This document shows, piece after piece, positions 46,822 through 58,000 of a stretch of DNA of 64,000 nucleotides. The number at the start of each line of letters is the position of its first letter. Positions within the stretch are counted from its first letter, which is position 1. This stretch comes from Aeromonas lusitana (GTDB lineage: Bacteria > Pseudomonadota > Gammaproteobacteria > Enterobacterales > Aeromonadaceae). Under the pieces are notes generated by a model, which made no database searches, was not told where the DNA came from, and saw only the letters and a list, made by a program, of their open reading frames with translations. The stretch is taken from contig NZ_PGCP01000013.1 of the NCBI RefSeq assembly GCF_002812985.1, positions 62,001-126,000 of the forward strand, given 5' to 3'. Position numbers and translations under genes: made by a program.

Positions 46822-47692
46822 TGCTGCAGACACGGCTTCTGCCGAGGCATCGGCGGGAGCTGCGGGGGAGGCGAGCCTCCCCCTGCCCATTGCCACCGTC
46901 CTGGGGCAGCCCTATCACGAGCTGCCCCAGGATTTGTTTATTCCGCCGGATGCGCTGGAAGTGTTCCTCGACACCTTCGAGGGGCCGCTCGATCTCTTGC
47001 TCTACCTCATCCGCCGCCAGCAGCTGGATATCCTGAACCTGCCCATCCTGCAGATCACCGCCCAGTACATGGAGTACGTGGAGCTGATGCAGGGGCTCAA
47101 TCTGGAGCTGGCAGCGGAATACCTGCTGATGGCGGCCTGGCTCGCCGAGATAAAATCTCGCCTGCTGCTGCCCAAGGCGCCGGAGCTGGAAGATGAAGAA
47201 GACGGGGAAGATCCCCGCGTCACCCTCATTCGCCGCTTGCAGGAGTATGAGCGCTTCAAGACGGGGGCCGAGCGCATGGACGCCTTGCCACGGCTGGAGC
47301 GGGAGATCTATGTGGCCAGCGCCTTGCCACCGGATTTTGGCGATCTCAAGCCGCTCGCGCCCGATGTTTCTCTGGTTGAGCTCGCCCTTTACATGCAAAG
47401 TGTGGTAAAACGCGCGACTCATTTTGAACATCACCAGATCCGCCGCGAACAGATCCCGACCCGGGTGCGCATGGCGGAACTGCTGGCCTTGCTCTCCCTG
47501 GGCCAGACCCTGCGCCTGGATCAGGTGCTCAAGGCAGAAGAGGGGCGCATGGGGGTGCTGGTGACGTTTTTGGCCCTGCTGGAGCTGTGCAAGGAGTCCC
47601 TTATCTGGATCCTGCAGGCCGAGCCCCTCGGGCCCATCCATTTTGCACTGGCCAGTGAGTCCGAGGAGGGCAACCGTGGCGCTGCCCACTGA
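46814..47692 (+). CDS. scpA: Segregation and condensation protein A
   Basis: Kleisin that joins SMC-type proteins and ScpB in chromosome compaction. About 292 residues with the hallmark FEGPLDLLLYLIRRQQLDIL and the C-terminal winged helix (ELLALLSLGQTLRLDQVL). No ATG fits: a TTG at 46814, overlapping the yciO stop by 8 bases, is the most upstream sensible start, so the N terminus is uncertain. The first 40 residues are Ala-rich and not conserved. Confidence 0.88.
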   Translation: MSNAADTASAEASAGAAGEASLPLPIATVLGQPYHELPQDLFIPPDALEVFLDTFEGPLDLLLYLIRRQQLDILNLPILQITAQYMEYVELMQGLNLELAAEYLLMAAWLAEIKSRLLLPKAPELEDEEDGEDPRVTLIRRLQEYERFKTGAERMDALPRLEREIYVASALPPDFGDLKPLAPDVSLVELALYMQSVVKRATHFEHHQIRREQIPTRVRMAELLALLSLGQTLRLDQVLKAEEGRMGVLVTFLALLELCKESLIWILQAEPLGPIHFALASESEEGNRGAAH

Positions 47693-47724
47693 ACGACGCA
47701 AGGCGCCGCTGCCGGAGGCACCCC

Positions 47725-48309
47725 ATGGCACTGCCTGCTGAGCGGCTGAAGAGCCTGATCGAGGCGGCGCTGTTTGTCGCTGGCCGACCGCTCTCGGTGA
47801 GCGAGCTCAAGGCCGGGGTGCTCGCGGACTATCCGGTCACCGGTCGCTACGTCCAGCTGCTGCTGGCCGAGCTCAAGAAAGACTATGGTGAGCGGGGGGT
47901 GGAGCTTAAAGAAGTCGCCTCCGGCTGGCGCTTCCAGGCTCGCCAGGAGTATGCCGAGGAGCTCTCTCGCCTCTGGAGCGAGCGGGCACCGCGTTACTCG
48001 CGGGCCGTGATGGAGACGCTGACGCTGATTGCCTATCGCCAGCCCATTACCCGGGCCGAAATTGAAGCCATCCGCGGGGTGGCGGTGTCGAGCCAGATCG
48101 TCAATACCCTGAAGGAGCGTGGCTGGGTGCGCAGCATAGGCCACAAGGAGGTGGTGGGGCGGCCTGAGCTGCTCGCCACCACCCGGGAGTTTCTGGATTA
48201 TTTCAATCTGCAGAGTCTGGAGCAGCTTCCCGAGCTGGATCCCGAACTGCAGTCCCCCTTGTCCGGTATGCTGGGCGAGGGGAGTGGCGGCCAGAGCGTG
48301 CCGTCCTAG
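47725..48309 (+). CDS. scpB: Segregation and condensation protein B
   Basis: 194-residue winged-helix partner of ScpA, with the motifs LIEAALFVAGRPLS, ETLTLIAYRQPITRAEIEAIRG and VVGRPELLATT. Starts 32 bp after scpA. Confidence 0.95.
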   Translation: MALPAERLKSLIEAALFVAGRPLSVSELKAGVLADYPVTGRYVQLLLAELKKDYGERGVELKEVASGWRFQARQEYAEELSRLWSERAPRYSRAVMETLTLIAYRQPITRAEIEAIRGVAVSSQIVNTLKERGWVRSIGHKEVVGRPELLATTREFLDYFNLQSLEQLPELDPELQSPLSGMLGEGSGGQSVPS

Positions 48310-48414
48310 GAAGATGAGTATCAAGCGGTGGCGGCGAACCCGAGCGGGTGCCGTCACAGTAAGTCACCGTTGCCCTGTATAACGCGGGCAGCGATCAACA
48401 ATCAGGTAAACCCG

Positions 48415-49338
48415 ATGAGTGAAAAACTGCAAAAAGTATTGGCCCGCGCGGGTCAAGGCTCCCGTCGTGAGATGGAGGCCCTGATCACCGCAGGTCGGGT
48501 CAGTGTGGATGGCAAGGCTGCCACACTGGGGGATCGCGTCGAAGTGAACGCCGTGATCCGGGTGGATGGCCACCAGATCAAGACCCGTGCGGCGGAAGAG
48601 CAGATCTGCCGCGTGCTGGCGTACCACAAGCCCGAAGGGGAGATGTGTACCCGTCACGATCCGGAAGGTCGTCCTACCGTGTTTGATCGTCTGCCCAAGA
48701 TGGACGGCGCCCGCTGGATTGCGGTGGGGCGTCTGGACGTCAACACCTCCGGTCTGCTGCTGTTCACCACCGACGGCGAGCTGGCCAACCGGCTGATGCA
48801 CCCGAGCCACGAAGTGGAGCGGGAATACGCGGTGCGCGTGTTTGGCGAGATCACCGAAGCCATGTTGCAGCGCCTGCGCAAGGGCGTGCAGCTCGAAGAC
48901 GGCATGGCCAAGTTCAACAAGATCAAGCCGGCCGGCGGTGAGGGCCTGAACCAGTGGTTCAACGTCACCCTGACCGAGGGTCGCAACCGTGAAGTGCGCC
49001 GCCTGTGGGAATCCCAGGAAGTGCAGGTCAGCCGCTTGATGCGCATCCGCTACGGTGACGTGACCCTGGATCGCGGCATTCCGCGCGGTGGCTGGAAAGA
49101 GCTGAAACTGCCCGAGGTGAACTACCTGCGTGGCCTGGTTCACATGAACTACGAGACCGAGTCCAAGGTCGATCTGCAGCAAGAGGGCAAGAGTACCCGC
49201 CACAAGCAGGCCGCCCAGATCCGCCGTGCGGTCAAGCGTCACAAGGACATGCAGGGCAAGGAGCCGCGCGCGCGCAGCACCACGGCCCGTCGCAAGCCAA
49301 CCTCCTCTACCCGCAACTCGGGTACCGGCAGCAAGTAA
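48415..49338 (+). CDS. rluB: 23S rRNA pseudouridine(2605) synthase
   Basis: Makes pseudouridine 2605 of 23S rRNA. 307 residues: S4 domain (about 3-50), catalytic Asp108 in [15 protein letters not shown], and a basic low-complexity C-terminal tail (about 265-307). The ATG at 48415 is at the S4 start. RluB is favoured over RluE/RluF by the N-terminal S4 domain and by the scpB neighbourhood. Confidence 0.94.
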   Translation: MSEKLQKVLARAGQGSRREMEALITAGRVSVDGKAATLGDRVEVNAVIRVDGHQIKTRAAEEQICRVLAYHKPEGEMCTRHDPEGRPTVFDRLPKMDGARWIAVGRLDVNTSGLLLFTTDGELANRLMHPSHEVEREYAVRVFGEITEAMLQRLRKGVQLEDGMAKFNKIKPAGGEGLNQWFNVTLTEGRNREVRRLWESQEVQVSRLMRIRYGDVTLDRGIPRGGWKELKLPEVNYLRGLVHMNYETESKVDLQQEGKSTRHKQAAQIRRAVKRHKDMQGKEPRARSTTARRKPTSSTRNSGTGSK

Positions 49339-49378
49339 GCCGGCGCCTTTGGCCTGATGTCCTAGGCCAGAGCCTGCA

Positions 49379-49408
49379 AAAGCCCGCACCCTCTGGTGCG
49401 GGCTTTTT
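49379..49408 (+). terminator. Rho-independent terminator after rluB
   Basis: Perfect 12-bp stem (49379-49390 with 49395-49406), T5 tract, 40 bp after the stop. Confidence 0.92.
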
Positions 49409-49592
49409 CGTTATAGGGGGGAGGCGCTCATGTCAGCCGGCTTTGTTGCCTGAGGGGGTGCTCAGTTCATTAATCGTACTAATGCATTTTTATATTGATA
49501 AAATTTCCTGCTGAACCTGACCCGGGTAAGGGAGTGGTTGCTCTGCCCTGGCGGGCTTGTTAGCCTTTCTCGCACTGACACAGGAGAGATGA

Positions 49593-50465
49593 ATGAGCAA
49601 GGTACTGGATGAGCTGCTGGCACTGCTGGCGCTTGAAAAAATCGAGGAGGGCCTGTTTCGGGGCCAGAGCCAGGATCTCGGGTTGCGATCCGTGTTTGGC
49701 GGACAGGTGATGGGGCAGGCCTTGTCAGCCGCCAAGCAGACGGTGGCCGGCGATCGCCAGGTGCACAGCTGTCACTCCTACTTCCTGCGTCCCGGCGATG
49801 CCAACAAGCCCATCGTCTACGACGTGGAGAACATCCGCGACGGCCAGACCGTCTCCACCCGTCGGGTCAAGGCCATCCAGGGCGGCAAGCCCATCTTCTA
49901 TCTCAACGCCTCGTTCCAGGTGGAGGCCGAGGGCTTCGAGCACCAGGCCCAGATGCCGGCCGGCATCACACCCCCGGAGCAGCTCAAGAGCGAGCTGGAG
50001 CTGGTGCGCCCCTACGAGCAGATGATCCCGCCGGCCCTGCGGGACAAGATCCTGTGCGAGAAGCCCATCGAGATCCGCCCGGTGACCCTGGTCGACCCGA
50101 TCCGGCCGGATGTGCACGAGCCCCTGCGCTACACCTGGTTCAAGGCCAACGGCCCTGTGCCGGACGATCAGCGGGTGCACAACTACCTGCTGGCCTATGC
50201 CTCTGACTTCCACTTCCTGTTCGCCGCCCTGCAGCCCCACGGCGTCTCCTACTGGGAGCCGGACATGCAGGTGGCGACCATAGATCACTCCATGTGGTTC
50301 CACCGGGAGTTCCGGCTGGACGACTGGCTGCTCTACGTGGTGGATAGCCCGAGCGCCAGCGGTGGCCGTGGTCTGGTGCGCGGCCAGTTCTTCACCCGTG
50401 ACGGCGTGCTGGTGGCCAGCACCATGCAGGAAGGGGTGATCCGCCGCCGGGGCGCAGGCGCATGA
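49593..50465 (+). CDS. tesB: Acyl-CoA thioesterase II
   Basis: Hydrolyses acyl-CoA to free acid and CoA. 290 residues, double hotdog fold. Active-site residues match E. coli TesB shifted by one: Asp205 (YASDFHFL), Thr229 ([11 protein letters not shown]) and Gln279 (TMQEGVIR). The ATG follows AGGAGAG. Confidence 0.96.
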   Translation: MSKVLDELLALLALEKIEEGLFRGQSQDLGLRSVFGGQVMGQALSAAKQTVAGDRQVHSCHSYFLRPGDANKPIVYDVENIRDGQTVSTRRVKAIQGGKPIFYLNASFQVEAEGFEHQAQMPAGITPPEQLKSELELVRPYEQMIPPALRDKILCEKPIEIRPVTLVDPIRPDVHEPLRYTWFKANGPVPDDQRVHNYLLAYASDFHFLFAALQPHGVSYWEPDMQVATIDHSMWFHREFRLDDWLLYVVDSPSASGGRGLVRGQFFTRDGVLVASTMQEGVIRRRGAGA

Positions 50466-50493
50466 ACGGCTCAAACGGCCAGGGGGTGAGCCT

Positions 50494-50865
50494 GTGATAG
50501 TGCCTGTCTTGCGCAGCTTCGATGAAGGCAAGTTGCGCGCCTTCTACCTCGACTACCTGGGGTTTGTCATCGACTGGGAGCACAGGTTCGCGCCGGACAT
50601 GCCGCTCTACCTGCAGATCTCCCGAGGGGACTGGATCATCCACCTCTCCGAGCATCACGGGGATGCCTGCCCGGGGGCGGCCCTGCGCCTCTCCACCGAC
50701 CGGCTCGATGCGCTGTTTGCGGAGTGGCGGGCCAAGGGGTATCCGAACGCCAGACCCGCCATTGAGACCATGCCCTGGGGTTGCCGGGAGCTAACCGTGC
50801 GGGATCCCTTCGGCAACCGGCTGGTGTTTACCGAGCCGCTGCCGCCGGCAGAAAACGCCTTATAA
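50494..50865 (+). CDS. Glyoxalase/bleomycin-resistance-type VOC protein
   Basis: 123 residues starting at GTG (50494). One vicinal-oxygen-chelate domain, with RAFYLDYLGFVIDWEH near the start, IHLSEHHGD in the middle and the C-terminal RDPFGNRLVFTE signature. The substrate is unknown; a drug-binding or glyoxalase-like role is possible. It follows tesB by 28 bp and may share its transcript. Confidence 0.85.
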   Translation: MIVPVLRSFDEGKLRAFYLDYLGFVIDWEHRFAPDMPLYLQISRGDWIIHLSEHHGDACPGAALRLSTDRLDALFAEWRAKGYPNARPAIETMPWGCRELTVRDPFGNRLVFTEPLPPAENAL

Positions 50866-50895
50866 AAAAACGGGAGCCACTGGCTCCCGTTTTTT
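50865..50895. terminator. Bidirectional terminator
   Basis: Stem CGGGAGC/GCTCCCG (50871-50889) with A-tract left and T-tract right, between convergent genes. Confidence 0.9.
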
Positions 50896-50913
50896 ATTGG
50901 CTGATTTGGATTG

Positions 50914-52092
50914 TCAGGCCGCTTCCTGCTCGGCGGTCGGCAGGCTCTCCTCGCCCTTGGCGAAGCGATCGGCCCAGAGGGCGATGACGCCGTCGCCGGT
51001 GACGTTGCAGGCGGTGCCGAAGCTGTCCTGCGCCAGGTAGAGGGCGATCATCAGGGCGATGGAGGCCTCACCGAAACCCAGCATGGAGGTGAGCAGGCCG
51101 AGCGCCGACATGACGCCGCCACCGGGGGCACCGGGGGCCGCAATCATGATGACGCCCAGCATCATGATGAAGGGCAGCATGGTGGAGAGGCCCGGAATGG
51201 CCAGGTGCTCGGAGAGGAACATGACGGCGGTGGCGCAGGTCACCAGGGTGATGGTGGAGCCGCACAGGTGGATGGTGGCGCACAGGGGCACGGTGAAGTT
51301 GGCGATCCCCTCGCTCACCCCGTTGTTCTTGCTGGCCTTGAGGGCCACCGGGATGGTGGCGGCGCTGGACATGGTGCCAAGGGCGGTGAAGTAGGCCGGC
51401 AGCATGTTCTTGATCAGCATGGTGGGTGAGCGACCCAGCGCCAGACCGGTGCCGACGAACAGCACGGAGAGCCAGAGCCAGTGCATGGCGATGGCCATCA
51501 CCAGCACCACGCCGAAGGTCTTCAGGGTGGCGAAGACGGTACCTTCCACCGTCATCTCGACGAAGACGCCGGCGATGTAGAACGGCAGCAGCGGGATGAT
51601 CACCTTGGCCAGCAGGCGGTCGATGATGTCACGACCCTGATCGGCGACCCGGCGCAGGTCTGTGGCCTGGGTGGCGCTGATGCCGATGCCGAACACGAAG
51701 GCGGCGGCCAGGGCCGACATGACCCCGAACAGCGGCGGTATCTCCAGATTGATGTAGGAGCTGAGCTTGATGGCCGCCTCGGCGGTGGGCTCGGCGGCCG
51801 TGGTCAGGCGCGGGATCAGGTTGCTCGCCACCGTGAAGGCGAACAGGCCCGCCAGTATGGTGGAGCAGTAGGAGAGCGCCACCGTCTTGCCCAGCAGCTT
51901 GCCGGAGTTCTTCGGCAGGCTGGCGATGCCGCTCATGATGAAGAACAGGATGATGAGGGGGATGGTGAAGGTGATCAGCTGACCGATGACCGTCTTGGCC
52001 GTAAACAGCACGCGTGCGACCCATTCCGGGGCGTAGAGACCGAGCAGGAGACCGGCGAGTATGCCGGCAATCAGTTTAAGGACAAGTTTCAT
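50914..52092 (-). CDS. Dicarboxylate/amino acid:cation symporter (DAACS family)
   Basis: 392-residue secondary importer of the inner membrane. About eight helices plus the two re-entrant loops: SSAATIPVALK (substrate loop, SSxxTxP) and GAPGGGVMSALG. DAACS members carry glutamate, aspartate, C4-dicarboxylates or serine/threonine with Na+ or H+. The substrate cannot be fixed from the sequence. Monocistronic. Confidence 0.92.
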   Translation of the reverse strand: MKLVLKLIAGILAGLLLGLYAPEWVARVLFTAKTVIGQLITFTIPLIILFFIMSGIASLPKNSGKLLGKTVALSYCSTILAGLFAFTVASNLIPRLTTAAEPTAEAAIKLSSYINLEIPPLFGVMSALAAAFVFGIGISATQATDLRRVADQGRDIIDRLLAKVIIPLLPFYIAGVFVEMTVEGTVFATLKTFGVVLVMAIAMHWLWLSVLFVGTGLALGRSPTMLIKNMLPAYFTALGTMSSAATIPVALKASKNNGVSEGIANFTVPLCATIHLCGSTITLVTCATAVMFLSEHLAIPGLSTMLPFIMMLGVIMIAAPGAPGGGVMSALGLLTSMLGFGEASIALMIALYLAQDSFGTACNVTGDGVIALWADRFAKGEESLPTAEQEAA

Positions 52093-52209
52093 GCATTAAT
52101 CCAGGTGTTGGTGTCTGTTTTGTTATTTAATCTTGATTTTGATGCTGCTTTTTAACACAAAAACCGCATCTTGTCTGTCTGCGCCTGGTTAACTTAGAGT
52201 TAAATATTG

Positions 52210-52851
52210 TTATCTTAATGCGAAATCGCGTCGAGCCCCCTGCTTGGAGCGACGGCCGCGATATTGATTAATTGCGGCGGGATTGGCATCGCGGATCAGC
52301 AGGGCATGCAGCCAGCGTCCTTGGTCTCCCTCATCGCTGTGCCAGCACGCCTGCAGTTCAAGGGGCAGGGGGGCGATGAGCGCGGCGAGGCGCGCCTCAT
52401 CGAGGCGGGTGCGCAGGGGATACTCCTCGCGCGTGTCGTCTTGTGGCTGCTTATGGTGTTGCTGTCCCTCGAGGAGAGGAAAGGAGCAGTAGAGCGGCCC
52501 CCGGGGCCTGAGCAGGCTGGCGAGGTGAGTCAGCACGGGGGCAAGATCGGCCTCGGCGAGGCAGGGCAGGGAGGCGCTGGCCCAGATGCCGTCGAAGGGC
52601 AGCACGTTGTGCATCTGCTCGAAGCGGCACACCCGCACCGGCTGGCCGCACAGGCGCGAGGCCGCTTTGGCCTGGCTCAGGCTGGCATCAAAAGCGGTGA
52701 CCACGAACCCCAACTCGCGAAAATAGCGCAGATCTTCCCCCGCACCGCACCCCGCTTCCAGCAGATGAGCGCCTTCTGGCAGCAGGGCCAGGAAGCTGTC
52801 GTGGGCCAGGGGGGCGAGCGGACTGGATAAGGATTGGGCGGACATGGACAC
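52210..52851 (-). CDS. SAM-dependent methyltransferase
   Basis: 213-residue class I methyltransferase: motif I LLEAGCGAGEDLRYF (about 31-45), VTAFDASLSQ after strand 2, and FDGIWASASLPCL as motif IV. It has a basic tail (QYRGRRSKQGARRDF). The substrate is unknown. ATG at 52851, or two codons later. Confidence 0.85.
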   Translation of the reverse strand: MSMSAQSLSSPLAPLAHDSFLALLPEGAHLLEAGCGAGEDLRYFRELGFVVTAFDASLSQAKAASRLCGQPVRVCRFEQMHNVLPFDGIWASASLPCLAEADLAPVLTHLASLLRPRGPLYCSFPLLEGQQHHKQPQDDTREEYPLRTRLDEARLAALIAPLPLELQACWHSDEGDQGRWLHALLIRDANPAAINQYRGRRSKQGARRDFALR

Positions 52852-53006
52852 GGGATCACCTCGATTCGGGGGCGGCTATTCTACCAGATTTTGTCGCGGC
52901 GTTGAGGGCCGATCCGGGTCTGTGTCAGGCCTTGATCCCGTGGCGTGCCAGTTATGAGGGGTCTGGAGGGCAGGGCGGGTCAGCACCCGCCTCTTGGTTG
53001 TGCTGC

Positions 53007-53648
53007 TTAGCGGCGCGGCACCGCAGGCCCATGGGGCTGGGCGATGAGGGCGAACAGGGTGTCCAGCAGGAAGTCGGCATCCCGGATCAGGTTGATACGC
53101 TCCGGGAAGTGCAGCCAGTTGATGATGTAGCCATCCAGGGTGCAGTGCATCAGGGTCGCGCCTCTGTGCAGATCGAGATCCGCCGGCAATTGCCCCAGGC
53201 GCACCGCATTGGCCAGGGTGAGCTCCAGATCCCGGAAGAAGTTGAGGGACTGAGCACGCATGTGCTCGCGCAGGGCGCTGGCTTCCCCTTCCAGGGATTC
53301 CAGGTTGAACATGATGGTAAACATCTGCTGGTGGGCGGGCTCGAGGCTTATCTTGATCATCACCTCCTTGAGGAAGACCCGCAGCTTGCCGAGGGGATCC
53401 GGCTCCTGTTCATCGACGCAGGCGTCGAGCTGGTGGGAGAGGGGGGAGCAGAGCTCCTCCCACAGGGAGATGAACAGCTCCTCCTTGTTCTTGAAGTGCC
53501 AGTAGATGGCACCCCGGGTCAGCTCGGCGGCGTTGGCGATGTCGGTCAGGCTGGTCTTGGCCAACCCCTGTTGGCAGAACAGATTCAGGGCCGTGCTCAT
53601 GATGTGGCAGCGGGTCTGCTGCGCTTCTTCTTTGGTTCGTCTGGCCAT
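53007..53648 (-). CDS. acrR: TetR-family repressor of the adjacent RND pump (AcrR type)
   Basis: 213-residue TetR protein: helix-turn-helix at about 32-55 (SLTDIANAAELTRGAIYWHF) and a ligand-binding C-terminal domain. The N terminus MARRTKEEAQQTRCHIM is very like E. coli AcrR. It is divergent from acrA, and the spacer holds a palindrome matching the E. coli AcrR operator. In Aeromonas the same layout has been named aheR. It likely represses both itself and the pump until drugs bind. Confidence 0.92.
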   Translation of the reverse strand: MARRTKEEAQQTRCHIMSTALNLFCQQGLAKTSLTDIANAAELTRGAIYWHFKNKEELFISLWEELCSPLSHQLDACVDEQEPDPLGKLRVFLKEVMIKISLEPAHQQMFTIMFNLESLEGEASALREHMRAQSLNFFRDLELTLANAVRLGQLPADLDLHRGATLMHCTLDGYIINWLHFPERINLIRDADFLLDTLFALIAQPHGPAVPRR

Positions 53649-53684
53649 GGGATCCGTACCTGTCTAAAAGGAGAAAAAGTTACT

Positions 53685-53708
53685 TACATACATTTATGAA
53701 TGTATGTA
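53685..53708. promoter_or_regulatory. AcrR operator
   Basis: 24-bp palindrome with perfect 10-bp arms TACATACATT and AATGTATGTA around TATG. As I recall it, the E. coli AcrR site is the same except for TGTG in the centre. It lies between acrR and acrA where it can block both promoters. Confidence 0.9.
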
Positions 53709-53802
53709 TATTGCCTCATCTTCGCGGTTTTACCAACAGGGGCCCTATAAACCCTGTGGTTTTGATGCTTTTTTTTGTTTGAAACAGAGGCTCAGAAATT
53801 TC

Positions 53803-54996
53803 ATGCACAAACATATTCTCGCACGTTCGGTGGGTCTTGCCTTACTGGCAAGTGGCCTGCTGGCTGGTTGTGGTGATAAAGGAGAGGCCCAGCAGGCCAT
53901 GGGGGAGATGCCCCCTGCCGCCGTGGACGTGGTGACCCTCCATGCCGCACCACTGCAACTCATGTCCGAACTGACCGGCCGTACCGCCCCTCGCCGGGTC
54001 GCCGAAGTGCGTCCCCAGGTGAACGGCATCATCCTCAAGCGCCTGTTCACCGAGGGCAGCGACGTCAAGGCCGGTCAGCTGTTGTACCAGATCGATCCCG
54101 CCGTTTATCAGGCTGCCGTCGCCAGCGCCAAGGCGAACCTGGCCAAGGCCGAGGCCAACGAGCGCAGCGCCCGCCTCAAGGCCCAGCGCTATGCCGAGCT
54201 GGTGAAGGTCAAGGCTATCAGCCGTCAGGAATATGACGACGCCGACGCGAGCTGGAAGCAGCAGGTCGCCGAGATCGGGGCCGCCAAGGCGGCGCTGCAA
54301 AGCGCCAACATCAACCTGGCCTATACCCGCATCACGGCTCCCATCAGCGGCCGCATCGGCCTCTCCTCGGTGACCGAGGGTGCCCTGGTGACCGCCCAGC
54401 AGGCCAACAGCCTTACTTCCATCCAGCAGCTCGATCCCATGTACGTGGACGTGCGCCAGTCGACCGCCGATCTGCTGCGCCTCAAGCGCGAAGTGGCCGC
54501 CGGTCAGCTGACCCAGGGCCAGAAGGATGGCGCCAAGGTCAGCTTCCAGCTGGAAGATGGCAGCACCTATGGGGAGCAGGGCTCATTGCAGTTCTCCGAC
54601 GTGACCGTGGACGAGACCACCGGCATGGTGACCCTGAGGGTGATAGTCCCGAACCCCCACGATCTGCTGCTGCCCGGCATGTTCATGCGCGCCACCCTGC
54701 AGGAGGGCGAGCGCCCCGAAGGCCTGCTGGTGCCGCAGACCGCCGTGACCCGCACCCCCAAGGGCGGTGCCAACGTCATGGTGGTGACCGCGGACAACAA
54801 GGTGGAATTGCGTGACGTCCAGCTCGGCCGCATGTCCGGCGAGAGCTGGGTGGTGGAGTCCGGTCTCAAGGCGGGTGAGCGAGTGATCGTCGCCGGTCTG
54901 CAGAAAGTCAAACCCGGTGCCGAGGTGGCTCCCGCAGAGCGCGCGAGCAAGACGGACACCGCACAGATTGAGCAGACCCAGGTCACCAAGCAGTAG
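53803..54996 (+). CDS. acrA: RND efflux periplasmic adaptor (AcrA/AheA type)
   Basis: 397-residue lipoprotein, the length of E. coli AcrA, with lipobox LAGC (Cys23), lipoyl half-motif [20 protein letters not shown], alpha-hairpin (about 100-170) and [12 protein letters not shown]. The ATG at 53803 gives the lipoprotein signal; an in-frame ATG at 53704 lies within the operator and adds a non-signal leader. First gene of the operon. Confidence 0.95.
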   Translation: MHKHILARSVGLALLASGLLAGCGDKGEAQQAMGEMPPAAVDVVTLHAAPLQLMSELTGRTAPRRVAEVRPQVNGIILKRLFTEGSDVKAGQLLYQIDPAVYQAAVASAKANLAKAEANERSARLKAQRYAELVKVKAISRQEYDDADASWKQQVAEIGAAKAALQSANINLAYTRITAPISGRIGLSSVTEGALVTAQQANSLTSIQQLDPMYVDVRQSTADLLRLKREVAAGQLTQGQKDGAKVSFQLEDGSTYGEQGSLQFSDVTVDETTGMVTLRVIVPNPHDLLLPGMFMRATLQEGERPEGLLVPQTAVTRTPKGGANVMVVTADNKVELRDVQLGRMSGESWVVESGLKAGERVIVAGLQKVKPGAEVAPAERASKTDTAQIEQTQVTKQ

Positions 54997-55013
54997 GATG
55001 GAGTAGTCGCCTC

Positions 55014-58000
55014 ATGGCACGATTTTTTATAGATAGACCCATTTTCGCCTGGGTGATCGCCCTGGTGATCATGCTGGCCGGGGTCATGGCGATCATCGGC
55101 TTGCCGGTCGCCCAGTACCCGACCATAGCCCCGCCGGCGGTTGGCATCTCCGCCAGCTACCCGGGCGCCTCCGCGAAAACCGTGGAAGACTCGGTGACCC
55201 AGATCATCGAGCAGAACATGACGGGGCTGGATCACCTGCTCTACATGTCGGCTCAATCTGATTCCTCCGGCAACGTCAACGTGACCCTCACCTTCAACCC
55301 GGGCACGGATCCCGATATCGCCCAGGTGCAGGTGCAAAACAAGCTGCAACAGGCGATGTCGCTGTTGCCGCAGGAAGTACAGCAGCAGGGGGTTCGTGTT
55401 CAGAAGACCTCCAGCAGCTTCCTGATGGTGGCTGCCTTCATCTCCACCGATGGCAGCATGACCAACGATGACCTCGCCGACTACGTGGTGAGTAACATCA
55501 AGGAGCCCCTGAGCCGTCTGGACGGCGTGGGTGACATCACCCTGTTCGGCAGCCAGTACTCCATGCGGGTCTGGCTGGATCCGAACAAGTTGAACCGGGT
55601 ACAGATGACCCCGGGTGACATCCAGGCCGCCATCAAGGCCCAGAACGCCCAGGTCGCCTTCGGCAAACTCGGCGGCACCCCGGCGGTGAGCGATCAGCAA
55701 TTCACCGCCACCATTATGGGGCAGACCCGTCTGTCCACCCCGGAGGAGTTCAACAACATCCTGCTGCGGGTGAACCAGGATGGCTCCAAGGTGCTGCTCA
55801 AGGACGTGGCCCGGGTCGAGCTCGCCGGCGAAAGCTATGACGCCTCCGCGCTCTACAACGGTCAGGCCACAGCGGCGCTCGCCATCAAGCTCGCCACCGG
55901 GGCCAACGCCCTGGACACCGCCGATCACGTGCGTGGCAAGCTGGATGAACTCGCCGAGTACTTCCCGGCCAACATGAAGATCGTCTACCCCTACGACACC
56001 ACTCCGTTCGTGAAGATCTCCATCGAGGAGGTGGTGCAGACCCTGGTGGAAGCTATCTTCCTGGTGTTCTGCGTCATGTATCTGTTCTTGCAGAACTTCC
56101 GGGCGACCCTGATCCCGACTATCGCGGTGCCCGTGGTGCTGCTCGGTACCTTCGGTGTCATGGCGGCGTTCGGCTTCTCCATCAATACCCTGACCATGTT
56201 CGGTCTGGTGCTGGCCATCGGCTTGCTGGTGGATGATGCCATCGTGGTGGTGGAGAACGTGGAGCGTCTGATGAGCGAGGAGGGACTCTCCCCGCTGGAA
56301 GCGACCCGCAAGTCCATGACCCAGATCACCGGCGCCCTGGTGGGGATCGCCCTGGTGCTGTCTGCCGTGTTCGTGCCCATGGCCTTCTTCGGCGGCTCCA
56401 CCGGTGCCATCTATCGCCAGTTCTCCCTGACTATCGTCTCGGCCATGGTGCTCTCGGTGCTGGTGGCCCTGATCCTGACCCCGGCCCTGTGCGCCACCCT
56501 GCTCAAGCCCATCAAGCAAGGTGATCACGGTATCCAGCGCGGCTTCTTTGGCTGGTTCAACCGCTTCTTCGACACCAACGCCAACCGTTACCAGAACGGC
56601 GTGCGCAAGGTGATCAAGCAGGGTACCCGCTACAGCCTCATCTATCTGGCCATGCTGGCGGTGCTGGCGGTGCTCTTCATGCGCCTGCCCACCTCCTTCC
56701 TGCCGGAAGAGGATCAGGGGGTCATCATGTCCATGGTGCAGCTGCCGGTCGGCGCCACCAAGGAGCGTACCGAGGTGGTGCTCGCCGAGATGCGTGACTA
56801 CTTCCTCGAGACCGAGAAGGACAACGTGGATTCCGTGCTGACGGTGGCGGGCTTCAGCTTCGCCGGTAGCGGTCAGAACAGCGGCATGGCCTTCATCAAG
56901 TTGAAGGACTGGAGTGAACGTCAGGGCGAGGAGCGCAGCGCCAATGCCATCATAGGCCGCGCCATGGGTTACCTGTTCAGCATCAAGGAAGCCCAGGTCT
57001 TCGCCTTCAACCTGCCTCCCATCCCCGAGCTGGGTACGGCCACCGGTTTTGACTTCTTCCTGCAAGATCGCGGTGGTCTGGGGCACGAGAAGTTGATGGC
57101 GGCCCGTAATCAGCTGCTCGGCATGGCGGCGCAGGATCCCAACCTGGTGCGGGTACGCCCGAACGGGATGGAAGACACGCCCCAGCTCGACATCAAGATC
57201 GATTACCAGAAGGCGCTGGCCCAGGGCCTCTCCATCACCGACATCAACAACACCTTGTCGGCGGCCTGGGGCTCCTCCTATGTGAACGACTTCGTCGACA
57301 GAGGCCGGGTCAAGAAGGTCTACCTGCAGGCGGATGCACCGTTCCGGATGAACCCGGAAGACCTCAAGCTGTGGTACGTGCGTAACAGCGCGGGCCAGAT
57401 GGTGCCCTTCTCCGCCTTCGCCAGCACAGAATGGAGCTTTGGCTCACCTCGTCTGGAACGTTACAACGGTGTCTCCGCCATGGAGATCGTCGGTGAAGCG
57501 GCGCCTGGCAAGAGTACAGGTGACGCCATGGCGGCCATCGAGAAGATGGTGGCCCAGTTGCCGGAAGGTATCGGCATCGAGTGGACCGGTCTCTCCTTCC
57601 AGGAGCGGCAGGCAGGCTCTCAGGCGCCGGCCCTGTACGCTATCTCCCTGCTGGTGGTCTTCCTCTGTCTGGCGGCGCTCTATGAGAGCTGGAGCATTCC
57701 GTTCTCGGTCATGCTGGTGGTGCCGCTCGGGGTATTGGGCGCCATCCTGGCGGCGACCATGCGCGGTCTCGAGAACGACGTCTACTTCCAGGTGGGCCTG
57801 CTCACCACGATCGGGTTGTCGGCCAAGAACGCCATCCTGATCGTGGAGTTCGCCAAGGAGCTACACGACAAGGGGATGAAACTCGGGGAAGCCGTGGTCG
57901 AGGCCTCACGCCAGCGTCTGCGTCCGATCCTGATGACCTCGCTCGCCTTCATCCTCGGCGTACTGCCGCTGGTGATCAGTACCGGCGCCGGCGCCAGCAG

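Noticed and set aside
52974-52991. GGCGGGT/ACCCGCC hairpin after acrR as a terminator
   Set aside because: Stem of 7 bp without a T-tract on the relevant strand.
54567-57086. Minus-strand open frame of about 840 codons opposite acrA/acrB
   Set aside because: Shadow of the pump genes in a GC-rich genome, with no recognisable domain.
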